A stretch of 64,000 bases of DNA from Hevea brasiliensis. Its lineage: Eukaryota; Streptophyta; Magnoliopsida; Malpighiales; Euphorbiaceae. A program made the position numbers and the translations under genes. The number at the start of each line of letters is the position of its first letter. Position 1 is the stretch's first letter. The notes under the pieces are model-generated. The model searched no databases. It saw nothing but the letters and a program-made list of their open reading frames with translations, and was not told the origin of the DNA. Below, in pieces: positions 1 through 12,410 of the stretch. The stretch lies in assembly GCF_030052815.1 (NCBI RefSeq), contig NC_079509.1, positions 46,970,313 to 47,034,312 of the forward strand. Reading direction: 5' to 3'.

Positions 1-1894
1 TTTCTAAGTCTCCTAAGAGAAATTTCCATTTTTTAGTTTTGGTCCCCTATTTTGCACTATTCCATTGGTCTAGTTATTGTAAAAATTTGGCTAAGTGTTC
101 TTCACCAAAGTTGTTCCTTATTGTCTTAGCTTTAATTCCCTTTTTGAATCACTCCATTTGGAGTTTTGTAGCTCAAGATATGCCTATTTTTCTAAGGCTG
201 GCCGGATTAGTTCAAACCCAGAATTCTGGACACTTTCTTGGTTCTAGCAGTTTTGGTGTGCCTGCAGCTCACTTTTTGGATGGGTTACGGTCAGAATTTG
301 GATTTGTGTTCTTCATAAAAGTTGTAGTTCTATGTCTTAGCTTTCCATTAGTATAAAATTCAGGTCATTTGGATCTTCCTACGCCAAGTTATGGCCAAAT
401 GAATAAACACTGTTCATTTGGTCATTTTTGTACAGTGGTAGTGCACATTACTCGAATTTGACCTAATTGTTCACTATCTTAATGTCATTTTCTGGGCATG
501 GTCTCTGCATGAAAATTGTGTCATTATGTGTCTACTTTCATAACCAATTGGTCTCACACCATTTGGGGTGGCAGAATTATAGTTTTGATCCCTGAAATGG
601 ACCTAGGTCAAACTGTCCAAAAGTGAACCCTCACTAATCCGAATTGCCTTGCAATTCTCATCACCCCAACACATCTCAATTGGTCACAATTGACTATTTC
701 TAACCTCAATTAGGTTCAACTACATCAATTGACCATTTCCTTCAATTTTCTCCCCAATTTCAATGGCACCAAGAACCCTAATTTTACAAATGTGCAATTT
801 AGTGCAATTAGAGTGTCTATCTTCTACACACTTAATTGCACTTCCATAGCATTTTAATTTCATCAAAATCATACAAATCCTCACTCTCTATATGCTGGCC
901 AAATTTTCTAAATAGTCTAACATGTTTGATTTGTTTCAATTATTTATCAATTTCTAATGTGATTTAACTACCTAATCATGAATTCAAACATAAAATTAAA
1001 ACTAACCACTAACCTCTTGGTAGCTCTTTCACTCTTCCAATTTCCACCTCTTTTTTGAATTTTTCTTCTTCTACTCCTCTTGCCAAAGCTTGATTATAGG
1101 TTTTAACTAAGAATTTTAGGGGATTTATGGGTTAAATTTGGGATTTAAAAGCTTGGATTTATGTGTTAATGGAGGTTTGTTGAGAGAGAAATGAGAGAGG
1201 GAGTGGCCGGCTATATGGGTAAGGAAGAAGACCCAATTTTGTTTTAATTTTATGCATATTTATCTCATAATTGACTAGTCAACAATTTAATTAAATAACA
1301 ATTATTTATGATGTCATTTCTTAGGTCATCTTGATGATGTCATTATTCTAAATTTTCTTTTCTTCTCTTTTTCCTTTCTTTTTTCATAGTTCTTTAATTT
1401 AATTCTATATTTTAAAATTTTCATTTCTCATATTTTACTGGACAGTTAGGTCATGAGTCACCTCTTGGGGTGAATTGACTAATTTTCTCCTCATCGGTCT
1501 GATCTGGTTCGCAAATAATTTAGTGTTTCTTCCGAAACTCTGACCTAATTATTTGACCTACTTATCAACTCTTTTATGTGATTTTTTTCTTTTCTACTAG
1601 CTTTGCAATAGTCCTTAGGACTGCAGTGTCACAATGCCCCATTCCAAATTAGGGTTACAGTTGACCTTGCAGTCACTTTTCGATAAGGTCACCCATCGCT
1701 GTGACCCCCGGCTCATTTAACCTTTTATGCTTTATTTTTCTTATTTAGACTTGACCTTCTAGTAATTACTATTAATTTTCATTCATGGCTTTTCTAGGTG
1801 ACTTAAATAGGGTTCTAATCCTCTTAATTGTCCGGACTGATACCGGTCACCGGAACAGTAAAATATACTAGGCTATGCATATAGGGGTGTTACA
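1..1894 (-). repeat. Partial Tekay-like gypsy LTR, cut by window edge
   Basis: This stretch aligns by eye with the two long LTRs at 8904-12369 and 14697-18129, sharing the same ordered phrases, and it ends in the same terminal GGTGTTACA. Read on the minus strand it is therefore the first 1.9 kb of an LTR that starts TGTAACACCCC. The remainder lies outside the window. No coding region is credible; the 105-codon open frame at 39-356 lies in LTR sequence. Immediately beyond position 1894 copia RNase H sequence begins, so the LTR is inserted in or fused to a copia element. Confidence 0.85.
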
Positions 1895-1896
1895 AG

Positions 1897-2697
1897 GCCT
1901 ATGTTGAGAAAGTGCTTAAGCGTTTCAACATGAATAATGCTAAGCCTATGACTGTTTCATTTGCTGCCCATTTCAAGTTATCTACAGACATGTCACCAAA
2001 AATAGATGAGGAGATGAAGCACATATCTAGTGTTCCCTATTCGAGTGCTGTTAGTAACATCATGTATGCTATGATATGCACCCGACCTGACATTTCTCAT
2101 GCAGTTAGTGTTATGAGTAGATACATGGCATGTCCTGGGAAAGAGCATTGGCAGGTAGTGAAATGGATTTTGAGTTATTTAAAGGGTACTACAGATGTTG
2201 GTTTAACATTTGACAGGGCCAAGATAAGTAATTCAATTATTAGCTATGTGGATTCAAATTTTGCAGGGGACTTAGACAAGAGGAGATCTTTGACAAGTTA
2301 TTTGTTTACTCTTTCTGGAAGTACTATCAGTTGGAAGGCAACATTGCAAGCTACAGTTGCCTTGTCTACCACAGAGGCTGAATATATGGGTTTAACAGAG
2401 GCAATAAAGGAAGTTTTGTGGTTACAAGGTTTGATGGGTGATCTTGGGTTGACACAGAACAAGGCAACAGTGTTTTGTGATAGCCAGAGTGTAATATATC
2501 TCACAAAGAATCAAATGTACCATGAGTGAACTAATCAGATTGATGTTAGATATCACTTTATTTGGGACATTGTATCTCAGAGGATTATAGTTGGACAGAA
2601 AGTCTCTACACATAATAATCCAGTAGATATGATGACCAAAGGAGTCCCAGTCAGGAAGTTTAAGCATTGCCTAGACTTTGATGGCATTTGTAGTGCT
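1897..2697 (+). pseudogene. Copia RT/RNase H C-terminal remnant
   Basis: The translation gives the end of a Ty1/copia polyprotein: the SRYMACPGKEHW block preceding a YLKGT motif, then RNase H with YVDSNFAGD, the STTEAEY motif and the CDSQS motif. An in-frame TGA at 2527-2529 replaces the arginine normally found in the HERTKHID-type motif, after which the same frame continues through a DMMTKGV motif to the natural end of the polyprotein. Everything upstream (gag, protease, integrase, most of RT) is missing, replaced by the gypsy LTR ending at 1894. It is a dead fragment, not a host gene. Confidence 0.9.
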
Positions 2698-2788
2698 CAG
2701 TAGTGCCCTTGTGAGGGCATATGGCAAGACAGAGTGTTTTGTGGTTATTTTATTGATGATTGAGAGAATTCAAGCCAAGGGGAAGAAT

Positions 2789-3252
2789 TATTATTTTTGT
2801 GGCTTGAATTTTTGGATATGTTTCATGGGCCCAAATTGTGACCCGACCCGAAAGTTTAACGCTGTAACCCGATTGGGATAAAAAGTGAGATCTGTGGTGG
2901 TAGTGCAGGGCATGGGCTAATCGGCCTGGGCTCGAAGCCTGCCATTGATCTCCTTAGACGTGTGGGGGCAACGCCCCCTTGGTATGGACCAGTATAAATA
3001 TTGTAATATTCTACCCTTTGCTGTAGAGTTGTGAGATATTCAGAAAATACACTGGAGTTAGGGTTTGAGAGTTTTGATTGATTGTATCTTACTCTTTTCA
3101 TCATAGTGGAACTTTTTTTCTCTTGTCTTGCCCGTGGACGTAGACCTTATAGTTGAACCACATTAAATCTTATGTTATTCTTCTTCTCTTTTCAATACTG
3201 TGTGATTGTGCGATTTGTGTGAATGCCTTAGATTTGTGTGCTTGTTATAACA
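2789..3252 (+). repeat. Copia 3' LTR, copy 1
   Basis: This sequence follows a purine-rich tract (CCAAGGGGAAGAAT) just after the RNase H remnant, as expected for a copia 3' LTR. It is closely similar to the sequence beginning at 3833. A TATAAATA box lies at 2993-3000. The start has mutated (TATTATT rather than the TGTTATT seen in copy 2). The right end, near TATAACA, is approximate. Confidence 0.65.
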
Positions 3253-3261
3253 ATTAAGTAG

Positions 3262-3715
3262 GGCTAAGAAGAGTGATTCAACTGTTGACTATGTGGATTT
3301 AGATTTTTTAAGGATTTAGACAAGAGGAGATCTTTGATAGGTTATTTGTTTGCTCTTTATGGAAGTGCTATCATCAGTTGGAAGGCAACATTGCAAGTTA
3401 CAATTGCTTTGTCTACTACAGAGGCTGAATATATGGCTTTAACAGAGGCAGTAAATGAAGCTTTATGGTTATAGAGTTTGGTGAGTGATCTTGAATTGAT
3501 ATAGAATAAGTTAACAGTGTTTTGTGACAATTAAAGTGCAATACATCTTACAAAGACTCAGATGTGCCATGAGCGAACTATACACATTGATGTCAGCTGT
3601 CACTTCATTCGGAAAATTATATCTCAAGGGACTATAATTGTGTAAAAAGTCTCTACACATGATAATCCAATAGATATGATGACTAAGGGAATCCCAGTCA
3701 GCAAGTTTAGGCATT
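3262..3715 (+). pseudogene. Second, more decayed copia RNase H copy
   Basis: This stretch repeats the downstream half of the 1897-2697 fragment, from the GLTFDRAK-like region through TEAEYMALTEA to the terminal motif, with several added nonsense codons and indels. It is followed by a second copy of the same LTR at 3833. The pair RNase H-LTR is thus present twice in tandem in the same orientation. Confidence 0.8.
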
Positions 3716-3832
3716 GCTTAGACTTGGTTAGTGTTTGTAGTGCTCAGTTGTGCCCTTGCAAGGGCATATGACAAGACAAAGTGTTGGGGTGATTTTATTG
3801 ATGATGAGGGAATTGAAGCCAAGGGGAAGAAT

Positions 3833-4300
3833 TGTTATTTCATGTGGCATAAGTTTTGGATGTCTTCATATATCCAAATTTTGAACCAATTTGAAAGTTT
3901 TGCGTCAACCCAATTAGAATAAAAAGTGAAGTCTATGGTGGTAGCAAAGGGTACGGCCTGATAGGACCAGACTTGAAGCCTACCACTAACCTCATTTAGG
4001 TGCGGGGGGGTGGGGTCACAGTATGGATTAGTATAAATAAGGAATTTTCTACCTTTTGCGGTAGATATGTGAGATATTCAGAAAACACACCAGAAGTTAG
4101 GGTTCGAAAGTTTTGAGTGATTTTTTCTTGCTTTTTTTTTTATTGTAGTGAAATTTTTTTCTTTTGTCTTACTATGAATATAGATTTTATTATCGAACTA
4201 TGTAAATCTTATATTTTTTTTTCTTTTCTATATTATGTGATTGTATAATTGAATTGTATGTGTGCTTAAATTGGTGTGCATGCTACTACGATAACTCACA
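3833..4300 (+). repeat. Copia 3' LTR, copy 2
   Basis: The sequence starts TGTTATTTCATGTGG directly after the purine tract GCCAAGGGGAAGAAT and parallels 2789-3252, including the AGTATAAATA promoter element near 4028-4037. It is more diverged at its right end, which I place only approximately. Confidence 0.6.
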
Positions 4301-4589
4301 AGTTGATAGTCTTATTCTTGACTTCGGTGCACCTACTACAACTCGATTTATGGCCACTTGCTCGTCTATTTAAAAAGCTACGAAAATTGCCTTTTAATAG
4401 GCAACAGAATCCAATATTAAATTAGATACAACAGTTCAAATTTGAGCTTGAAAAGAACTATTCCCAATCCAGCATAACTTCGGTGTTTGATTGAATTACA
4501 AATAAAACTTTTTGTTTTTTAAATTTCTTGCTAATATAATTTTAATATAAACTTTCTAATTAATTATTATACTTTCTAATTTGAATTAA

Positions 4590-5951
4590 CAAAACTAATA
4601 CTTACTACCGCATTCTTTATGATTTTGGTGCTTGTTTTGATGAAGTTTAAACTTTAATGTTGAAAAAAAATGAAATTCTTATTATTAATTGATCTTGCCA
4701 TTAGATCTAGTGATAATCAAGTTATTCTTACCCATTTTTGTTCAAATTATAAGAATAACACATTCTCCTCACCGTCACCACACCTTTATTCGATAGCAGT
4801 ATATCTAGAAAATTAAAATAATAATAATAAAAGCAATCCATTTTTATAAATAAAATTTATTATTATTATATAGCAAGACCAACACATAATAATAGTCGCA
4901 AGAGCTAGTCATTTATTGGTTATGCAAGAAACCTAATTGAAGAACCAAAATATATATGATAATTAGAGCCGTATTAATTTAATATTAAAGTATTGTTCGA
5001 TCATATATATGATTTTGAGACTAGACAAGCTTCATGATCATATGTTTCTTATTCTATATATGGTAATTAAGTATAGCTTGCCATCGAAAAATTCTCTTCC
5101 AATGCATTAGACCTTCAAGCCCTGCACAGTGGGGGGAAAACATGGTTAACAAACTGTTTTCAAATAGAAATAATAGGCTAGCCAAATCATTTTATTTTCA
5201 TTTGGGTGCGCTGATAATATGAATTAATTTTCATAAATCTTATTAAATTAATTTCTTAAATATGAATTAATTTTCATAAATTTTATTAAATTCATTTATT
5301 AAGTTATTAACGAGAGTATTAGTTCAGCTGGTATTATTGATTAAATCTAATCATTTTTATTGGTGGATAACCTATAAACTCCATTATAATTAATCAGTGT
5401 AGTTGTGATATGCCCTGACTTTGAATTGGAGAGCTTCCCCTCACCTAAATTATTTATGAAGAAAAAAAAAATCATTTCTTAAGCTTATTTGATGCCAGTG
5501 TTCAAACCTCATTAAATTCGCTAGCATAATAAATAATAAATTTTTAATAGAGATGGCAAAGTTTGATGTGCTTCAGCAAACCTGCATGATTTAAAGTGAT
5601 TGGTAATAATTTTTAACTCACACAAAACTCAGAAGAATTGAATCTAGATGACATATATTACTCAACCCGAAGTTGACATCTTTAGATTAATCAAATCAAT
5701 TAGAATTATAACTTAAAAAAATAAAAAAAAAAGTAATAATATTTTGATCTGAAATGATTCACAACTGCAAAATGAATAAAAAATTCTTTCTATGTATTAA
5801 TTTGATTAATAATTCGAATTAACCTACTATACAAAATTATCTGAACTAAATTTCTATGACTTGTTTGTCACTTTTATTCCAGACGTACCCAACCCATTTA
5901 CTTGACTGTCTAGCACGGTTAAATAGTTAAGAAGCAATGGAGAAGTTGGGC
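4590..5951. repeat. Duplicate of the EG45 gene 3' flank
   Basis: Phrases in the same order occur here and at about 42275-43342, for example TATAGCAAGACCAACACATAAT and TTCAAGCCCTGCACA. Both copies run directly into the stop codon of an EG45-like reading frame on the minus strand. This is a segmental duplication of the gene's downstream region with many indels. No separate gene is visible in it. Confidence 0.85.
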
Positions 5952-6184
5952 TTACTGGTCGTATTGAACTTTAACAATGCCAGCGTTAAGATCAGCAATT
6001 TGAGCGAAGGCATCTCTGGAGAGATTAATATCTCCAGTGCAGCCTTTTTTACAATAATCCACAATTGTAACTACAACGCTGGTTCCTTGTTTGCAATGGT
6101 GGTGCGCAAGGTTTGCCCCTCATGTACATGTCACTTTATACTTTTTCCCACATGCTGTTCCATTATTCCACAGTGCATCACTTG
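5952..6184 (-). pseudogene. EG45-like exon 2 pseudogene fragment
   Basis: On the minus strand this encodes a product colinear with residues 53-129 of the intact EG45-like protein at 43343-43821, from the GVSD-LWNNG region to the final QYDQ and stop. Features kept are the CGKKY segment, the VDYCKKGC motif and the DINLSRDAFAQIA motif. It is broken by an in-frame TGA at 6120-6122, and the conserved AP-PC segment is altered to AHHHC. Exon 1, the intron and the first part of exon 2 are absent: homology stops abruptly near 6184, where unrelated AT-rich sequence begins. It should give no functional product. The duplicated flank shows it arose with the segment 4590-5951. Confidence 0.92.
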
Positions 6185-6370
6185 TTATAAATAGCTTGTA
6201 CATTAGATAGTATAGAGAGAAAGAATTCCTATATTGTTAAAATTTAAGAAAGTGTATATATATATATATTATTCTATTATGACACTTGACACGTATATGT
6301 GTGAAATAAAATAATTATCTTATTGTATTTTTTGTAAATAAATTACGAACAGATGTGTTTATTAACAATT

Positions 6371-6650
6371 AGATGTGTCTGCTAATAAACAGACATATCT
6401 ATCCCATACAAAAAGTCACAACTATTTGTATAAGTGTCTGTTAATAAACAAACATGTTTTTTATATACAAAAAGTCATAACTGTTTATATAGGTGTCTGT
6501 TAAAAAACAGACATGTCTATTTTATACAAAAAGTCACAACTGTTTGTATAGGTGTCTGTTAATAAACAGACATGCCTATTCTATACAAACAGTCACAACT
6601 ATTTGTATAGGTATCTATTAATAAAATGACATGTCTTTTGCACAAATAGT
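6371..6650. repeat. 59-bp tandem array with dyad symmetry
   Basis: Five copies repeat with a regular 59-bp step; the TGTCTG motif starts at 6376, 6435, 6494 and 6553, and its decayed form at 6612. Each unit carries an inverted repeat; in copy 4 (6553-6572) TGTCTGTT and AACAGACA are perfect complements around AATA. The array lies upstream of a TATAAATA-like sequence near 6715, so it resembles the enhancer repeats found in U3 regions of some copia LTRs (inference). Confidence 0.8.
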
Positions 6651-6665
6651 TGTATCTATTAAATA

Positions 6666-7659
6666 TAGATAGATGTGTCTATCTAGAAAATGTGCTATAA
6701 CTTTTTATTCTTTATAAATATGGATGAGTTTTTCAATTCAAATATATATTACTTCTGCTTCTTTTTCTTTTCTTCTAGTCTCTCTAAATTCAGTTCGTAT
6801 AAAGAGTTCTTAAGGGAAATCTTCAGGAGTTGCTGTCTGCAGATTTCAGGCTTTGTTGTATCCTAGAGGTATATTGCCACAACCTTATAGCAATTGAGTG
6901 AAGGTAATTAATAACTTAAAGATAGTGATTCATCATGCCTCAAAGCCTATTTTCTACCCACTGCCTCAACAATTTTAAGGTATTAATCGCAATGGAGTCT
7001 AAGGTTGTTTCTGTGATGAATCAAGAGTCGTGAAACTTGATCGTTTTAAGGAATAAATTATGTTCACTGAGAAGGTGAAAGGAGATCAGGAAAAGAAGAT
7101 CATATTCTCAATAACTCATCAGATAGGCTATAAGATTTGTTTACCTCTGTTAAGTTTTCAAAGGAAATCTATAATTCGTTAGAATTTGAATAAAAAAAAA
7201 AGGTATGGATAAATTTCTCATTATGAAATATATTGAATTCTAAATACTTGATAATATGCCTGTTATGGATAAGTCCATGAGTTGCATATCTTTGTTTTAA
7301 AGTTTAAGGATTTGAAAATGGTAGTTCCTAAATCACTGCAATTAGGAGGAATAATAGCACATCATACTTCTAGTTTGAATGATTATAGGAAGAAATTACT
7401 GTATGCCACATACGACTTTTCTTTTAAACAGATTTAGAAATACTTACACATTAAAAAGTTTTTATGTGATAATTTGTCTTTATGTTGATGACATACTTAT
7501 AATTAAAAGAAATATAAGGTTATATTAAGATGCTAAAGCTCATGGTGAATGTGTTAAAGAAGGTAATAAGATTTATGTGCATAAGTCGAAAAATACTTTT
7601 TGTATATATAAATCCTAATTCATATTGATTGTTTTTATCACTAACAAAGTGGAGAATAT
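6666..7659 (+). pseudogene. Copia relic with RT YVDD motif
   Basis: The left part looks like the R/U5 end of a copia LTR and leader. Around 7467-7505 the translation gives a CLYVDDILII segment, the reverse transcriptase active-site motif of copia elements. The rest is too decayed or deleted to follow, and no open frame survives. A purine-rich tract (AAAGTGGAGAATAT) at about 7646-7659 precedes the next LTR. This is a small, internally deleted element. Confidence 0.6.
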
Positions 7660-8200
7660 TGTTAGAAATAGTTAGAGATAGGAAAAGTTGTCCCATAATT
7701 GAAAGAGTTATGTCTGTTCATTAAAAGGCATCAAAATGAACTGATTATTACCAATAATTAAATCTCTTCTAAGAGGTATAAGTGAACAAATATAATTATT
7801 CTAAGTGATATAAAGTGAACAGTTATATATGTTCTAAGAAATAAGTGAACAGATGTAATTATTCTAAAAGATACAAAGTAAATAGTTGTATTGGTTGTAA
7901 AAGGTATAAATGAACAGATGTAATTATTCTAATAGATATAAAGTGAACTGTTGTATATGTTCGAAGAGATGCAAATGCTTTATAAATAGCAGTTTGGAAC
8001 AAAAATCTATTAAATTTTCTTTTTTGTCTCTTTTCTTCATTTCTACCTACAATCAATATTATTATTCTTTAATTCATCCTTGGGAGAATTTTAAAATTAC
8101 TGTCTAGAATTATATTTTGGTTATTATCCTAGAGGGACCTGCTTAAACTACCCAGCTATAACATAGTGGGGGTTTTCCTCTTTGCCAATCTCATTATGTT
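7660..8200 (+). repeat. Copia LTR with 64-bp tandem repeats
   Basis: The sequence begins TGTTAGAAATAG immediately after a polypurine tract. It contains three copies of an approximately 64-bp unit (AATTATTCTA starts at 7794, 7857, 7922), followed by a TATAAATA box at 7981-7988. The end is not sharply defined. The two short open frames here overlap the repeats and are not genes. Confidence 0.6.
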
Positions 8201-8209
8201 GAGAAAATA

Positions 8210-8515
8210 TTAAATAAATTTAATCATTTAAAAGTCAAAGAAGCAAAAATTCCATATGATGTTTCTTCCAAATTAACCGAAAAATTTTGATAGGGCAATT
8301 GTTCAAATTGAGTATACTAATGCTATTGATAGCTTAATATATGTTGTGTATTGCACTAGACCTGATATTGCTTTCGCAGTATGTAACTTTGCAAGTTATA
8401 CTAGTAATATTAGTATGAAATATTGGAAAGAAATTTTAAGGGCTTTTGGATATTAAAAAAGGAATTATAAACTATGGATTGTTTTATGATAAATTTTCAA
8501 TTTTGTTAAAACCAT
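8210..8515 (+). pseudogene. Copia RT C-terminal remnant, 5' part
   Basis: The translation shows YVVYCTRPDIAFAV and SYTSN, the conserved block between RT and RNase H in copia polyproteins, with stops and frameshifts. The reading continues logically not at 8516 but at 18130, where SWITSAKDNE and the RNase H begin. The intervening 9.6 kb is therefore an insertion. Confidence 0.8.
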
Positions 8516-8903
8516 ATAAAGATCCATGCAAAGAGTTGTGTCCCTTAGCCAAAAGATGTAACCAAATGAAAAGATGTTATTCTTCTTAATAGTTACATGC
8601 ATGAAGAGATGAATTTATTGGCCAAAAGGTTGGTATATTTTGAATAGTAAATATAAAAGCCTTACAAGTCATTTGCAAGAAGTGACAAAAGGACAAATGA
8701 GTATGCATTTGTGTGTGTGTGCAAGTTTAGCTTGGTTCTTTATTATTGGATGCTCTTATTTTAAACAACTTATGGAGCAATTTATTTCTATAAATAAGGT
8801 ACATATCTAGACTGTGAGTTATTTATGTAGTTCATATTATAAACATGTGATTGCATGGTAGACTAGTGAAACAATTATAGTGGAGATCCTAGAGTTATAC
8901 AAA
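8516..8903. other. Unassigned sequence between copia and gypsy elements
   Basis: About 390 bases with no recognisable coding capacity. It separates the interrupted copia pol from the left end of the gypsy element, so it may be part of another insertion or of an LTR, but I cannot define its ends. Confidence 0.4.
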
Positions 8904-11900
8904 TGTCACACCTTACCCCTCTGTAAGGCATAACATGATCTCGTAGTATACTTAATGAATTACCGATTTCGTCTACTGATAACACATTAATTACACTACA
9001 AGGGATTTTAAAACTAATTTTTACCCTTTTTGAAGGTGGCGAGCATTTTTGGTAGGAATTTAAAACTTTTAATTAATGTTTAAAGGCTAGGTAAAATTTT
9101 TGACAACTTCTATTTTTCCGCAAATTTTGTAAAAATTTCAACAGAGTGCCGGCTGTAATTGAAAAAAATAAAAAATTTTAACCTGTAGAAAATACTTCCA
9201 AATTGTACACTTCATCAAATCTCAACTACCAATAACTCAATTCAACACAAATCAACTCAATCTCCACAATTCATAGTATTTTCAAACAATTAAATAAATC
9301 CATTCACATTGCATTTAAAATATTTAAATGTACATTCACAATTGAATTTACAAACATAAAATCTTAAAAATAATATTATTACAAAAGTACTGTACAACTG
9401 CTCAATTTACATTAATACATATAAACATTCTATTTTTACATCAAAATTAAGCTACAAGGATATAAATAAATACCTGTACAAAAAATCAGTATAGTCTTAT
9501 CAACAGCAGCTCACTCTGCTGCTTTCTCCTTGCCCCTATCTGCAACAGCAAAGGAAGCTATCGCTGAGTACAAATTTACTCAGTGGTGCACAATAAAATT
9601 TAAAATACTATAAATAAAACATGCATTGACAAATCGTAATTCAAACATTTTACAATTTCCAAAGCTCATTATAACACAAATTTAGTCAAACAATTTAATA
9701 AACACAGTGTTGTCAATTAATAACACAACTTAGGCCATGACACAAAATTTTCGAACTTGCCGTATTGTACACCACGATAAGACAAACGCACCCCACTAAT
9801 CGAAATCAATGAGGGAGGTGACTAGCTAGCTAATGAGTACTCATCCAAACTCAACTCAGACTGGCAAGCCAGAGAGGGAGGAATATAATCAAATATTAAA
9901 CTCAACCCCACAAGTGGAGAAGGAACATAGTAAGGGACTGTCATGCCAAGTATGAATAAAAAATAGTTTCAAATCACAACATTTAAATATTTCATACAAA
10001 CCACAAATTACATTTATCTCAAAATTTCTATTTACAAAGTAGGTAACACAATAATTTTCAAATAAAATTCTCAAAGCCAAAACAATTAAAAACTATTCAT
10101 ATTACATACTAAATCAAATTTCATTAAGAAATACTTAAATAAATTTATTGTGCACAAACCTCGTAATTAGTCTTTCCTTATTTCACTCATGTTGATTCTT
10201 TTCCTCGGATGGCCCTTTTTTCATTGAAGCACACAATTCAGATGTTTCAATATTTATTCAAATTATGTTTAACCATAATTTTTGCAATTGAAATTTGCAT
10301 TTAAACTTTACTTATATACTCCCATAAATTGAATTCTTTATGTTCTTAATTATGGTGGTTACTATTTATTTGACCATTGGGTCAAAATGTTGACTTTCTT
10401 ATGCTTAATAGGTATGTGAATTCTAATTACACCCACATATCACATTTTGAGTCTTAATATTGTTGGCATTGATTACCAATTGAAATTTCAAACTCCCTAA
10501 GTGACATTTCAAAATTTCAGTTTTGGTGCCCTGTTTTGCACTGTTCTATTGGTCTAATTACTTTTGGAATTTGGCTAAGTGTTCTTCATAAACGTTGTTC
10601 CGTATTGTCTTAGCTTTAATTCCCTTTTTGAATCACTCCATTTGGAGTTTTTTAGCACAAGATATGGGCATTTTACTAAGGCTGGCCGGATAGGTGTTAC
10701 TCAAAATTTCTGAGCACTTTATTAGTTCTGGCAGTTTTGGACAACTAACTTTGGGTGGTAAAATGACTTGGTTATGGGCAGAATTTGGGTTTGTGTTCTT
10801 CAAGAAAGTTGTATTACTATGTCATACCTTTCCAATGCCACAAAAATCAGGTCATTTGGATCTGCCTAGACTAAGTTATGGCCAAATGAACAATACTGTT
10901 CATTTGGTTATTTTTGTACAGTGGCAGTGCACAATATCTGAATTTGACCTAATTGTTTACTATGTTAATGTCATTTTCTAGGCATGGTTTATGAATGAAA
11001 AATGTGCCATTATGTGTTTATTTTCATTCCCAATTGGCCTTACACCAATTGGGTTATTAAATTTCAATTTTGGTCCCTGAAAGAGACCTAGGTCAAACTG
11101 CCAGATTGGGACCCTTAACCAATCCAAATTGCAATTCATTTTCACTCACATCACAATTGGTCCCAATTTACCATTTCTAATCTCAATTAAGGTCATTTGC
11201 ATAAATTGACCATTTCCTCCCATTTTTCCTCCAACTTCAAGAACTCAAGAACCCTAATTCACACAATTTGTTTCAAACCATAAAATTAAAGTATATAAAC
11301 ATTGTTTACACATTAAATCCATCTTATCGACATCTTTAAGTGCATCAAAATCATGCAATTTCTACTCCCTTAAGGGCTGGCTGAAATTCACTACTAGTCC
11401 CCCATAATAGTTTTGTTTGCATTTTCACTTTAATTCTAAGTTAAGTTAACTAGAAACATAGGAATTCAACTAAAAATTTCAAATTTCATCACTAACCTTT
11501 CTTTGATTTTCACTTTCTTCTCTTTTCTTCCTTTCTTTTCTTCTTCAATCTCCTTCTCAAGTTGAAATAAAAAGATTTATCACAATTTAGTGGGAAGTTT
11601 ATGGGGGATGCTAGGGTTTATGAAGCTTGGTTCCAAGCTTCAATGGAGGATTTAGAGAGAGATGAAAGAGGGGATGAGGGATGGCATGACTATGGGAAGA
11701 AGAAGAGTGAAATTCTTTTTAATTTTTATGTGTTTTTATGTCTTATTTGACTTAGTCAAATTTTCAACAAATTTTAAATCCATTTATGATGTCATAGGTG
11801 AGGTAATCTTGATGATGTAATAAGTCCTTTTTCTTTTCTTTTTTTTTCCTTTATTTTTCCATTCTTCTTTAATTTAATTCTATATTCTAAAATTTTCATT

Positions 11901-12369
11901 TCTTCAATTTTATTGGACAATTAGGTAAGGAGTCACCTCTAGGGGTGAATTGACTAATTTGCCCCACGCCAGATTGATCCGGTTTACAAATAATCTGGGA
12001 TTTCTTTCGGAGTACTGATCTAATTATTTGACCTACTTATCAGCTCTTTTCTGTGATTTTTTTCTTTTCCACTAGGTTTGCAGTAGTCCTGAGGACCGTA
12101 GTGTCACAATTTCCCATTCAAAATTAGGGTTAGGACTGACCTCGCAGTCACTTCCCGGTAAGGTCACCCATAGCTGTGACCCTCGGCTTATTTAACTTTT
12201 TATACTTTGTTTTTCTTATTTATACTTAACTATCTGGTAATTAATATTTATTTTCCTTCAAGGCTTTTCTAGGTGTTTTAAACATAGTTCTAATCCTCTT
12301 AATTGTCAAAATCGACATCGATCACCGGAACAGTGTAATTTACCAAGTTATGCAAATAGGGGTGTTACA
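8904..12369 (-). repeat. 3' LTR of the Tekay-like element
   Basis: It starts TGTCACACCTTACCCC and ends GGTGTTACA in plus-strand order, and is highly similar along its length to 14697-18129. On the minus strand it is directly preceded by the polypurine tract. The length is 3466 bp. Short open frames at 9889-10080 and 10694-10981 are in LTR sequence and are not genes. Confidence 0.88.
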
Positions 12370-12410
12370 ATTCTCCTCTCCCCCCCCCCCCCCCTCCCCT
12401 CCCCTTAAAA
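12370..12410 (-). other. Polypurine tract of the Tekay-like element
   Basis: A run of C with flanking CT-rich sequence on the plus strand is an uninterrupted purine tract on the minus strand, touching the start of the 3' LTR. This is where plus-strand DNA synthesis is primed in LTR elements. It is unusually G-rich, with about 16 consecutive G. Confidence 0.85.

Noticed and set aside
12379..12395. Long C run considered as an assembly artefact
   Set aside because: It lies exactly at the polypurine tract position next to the LTR, so it has a biological explanation, although its length may still be miscounted.
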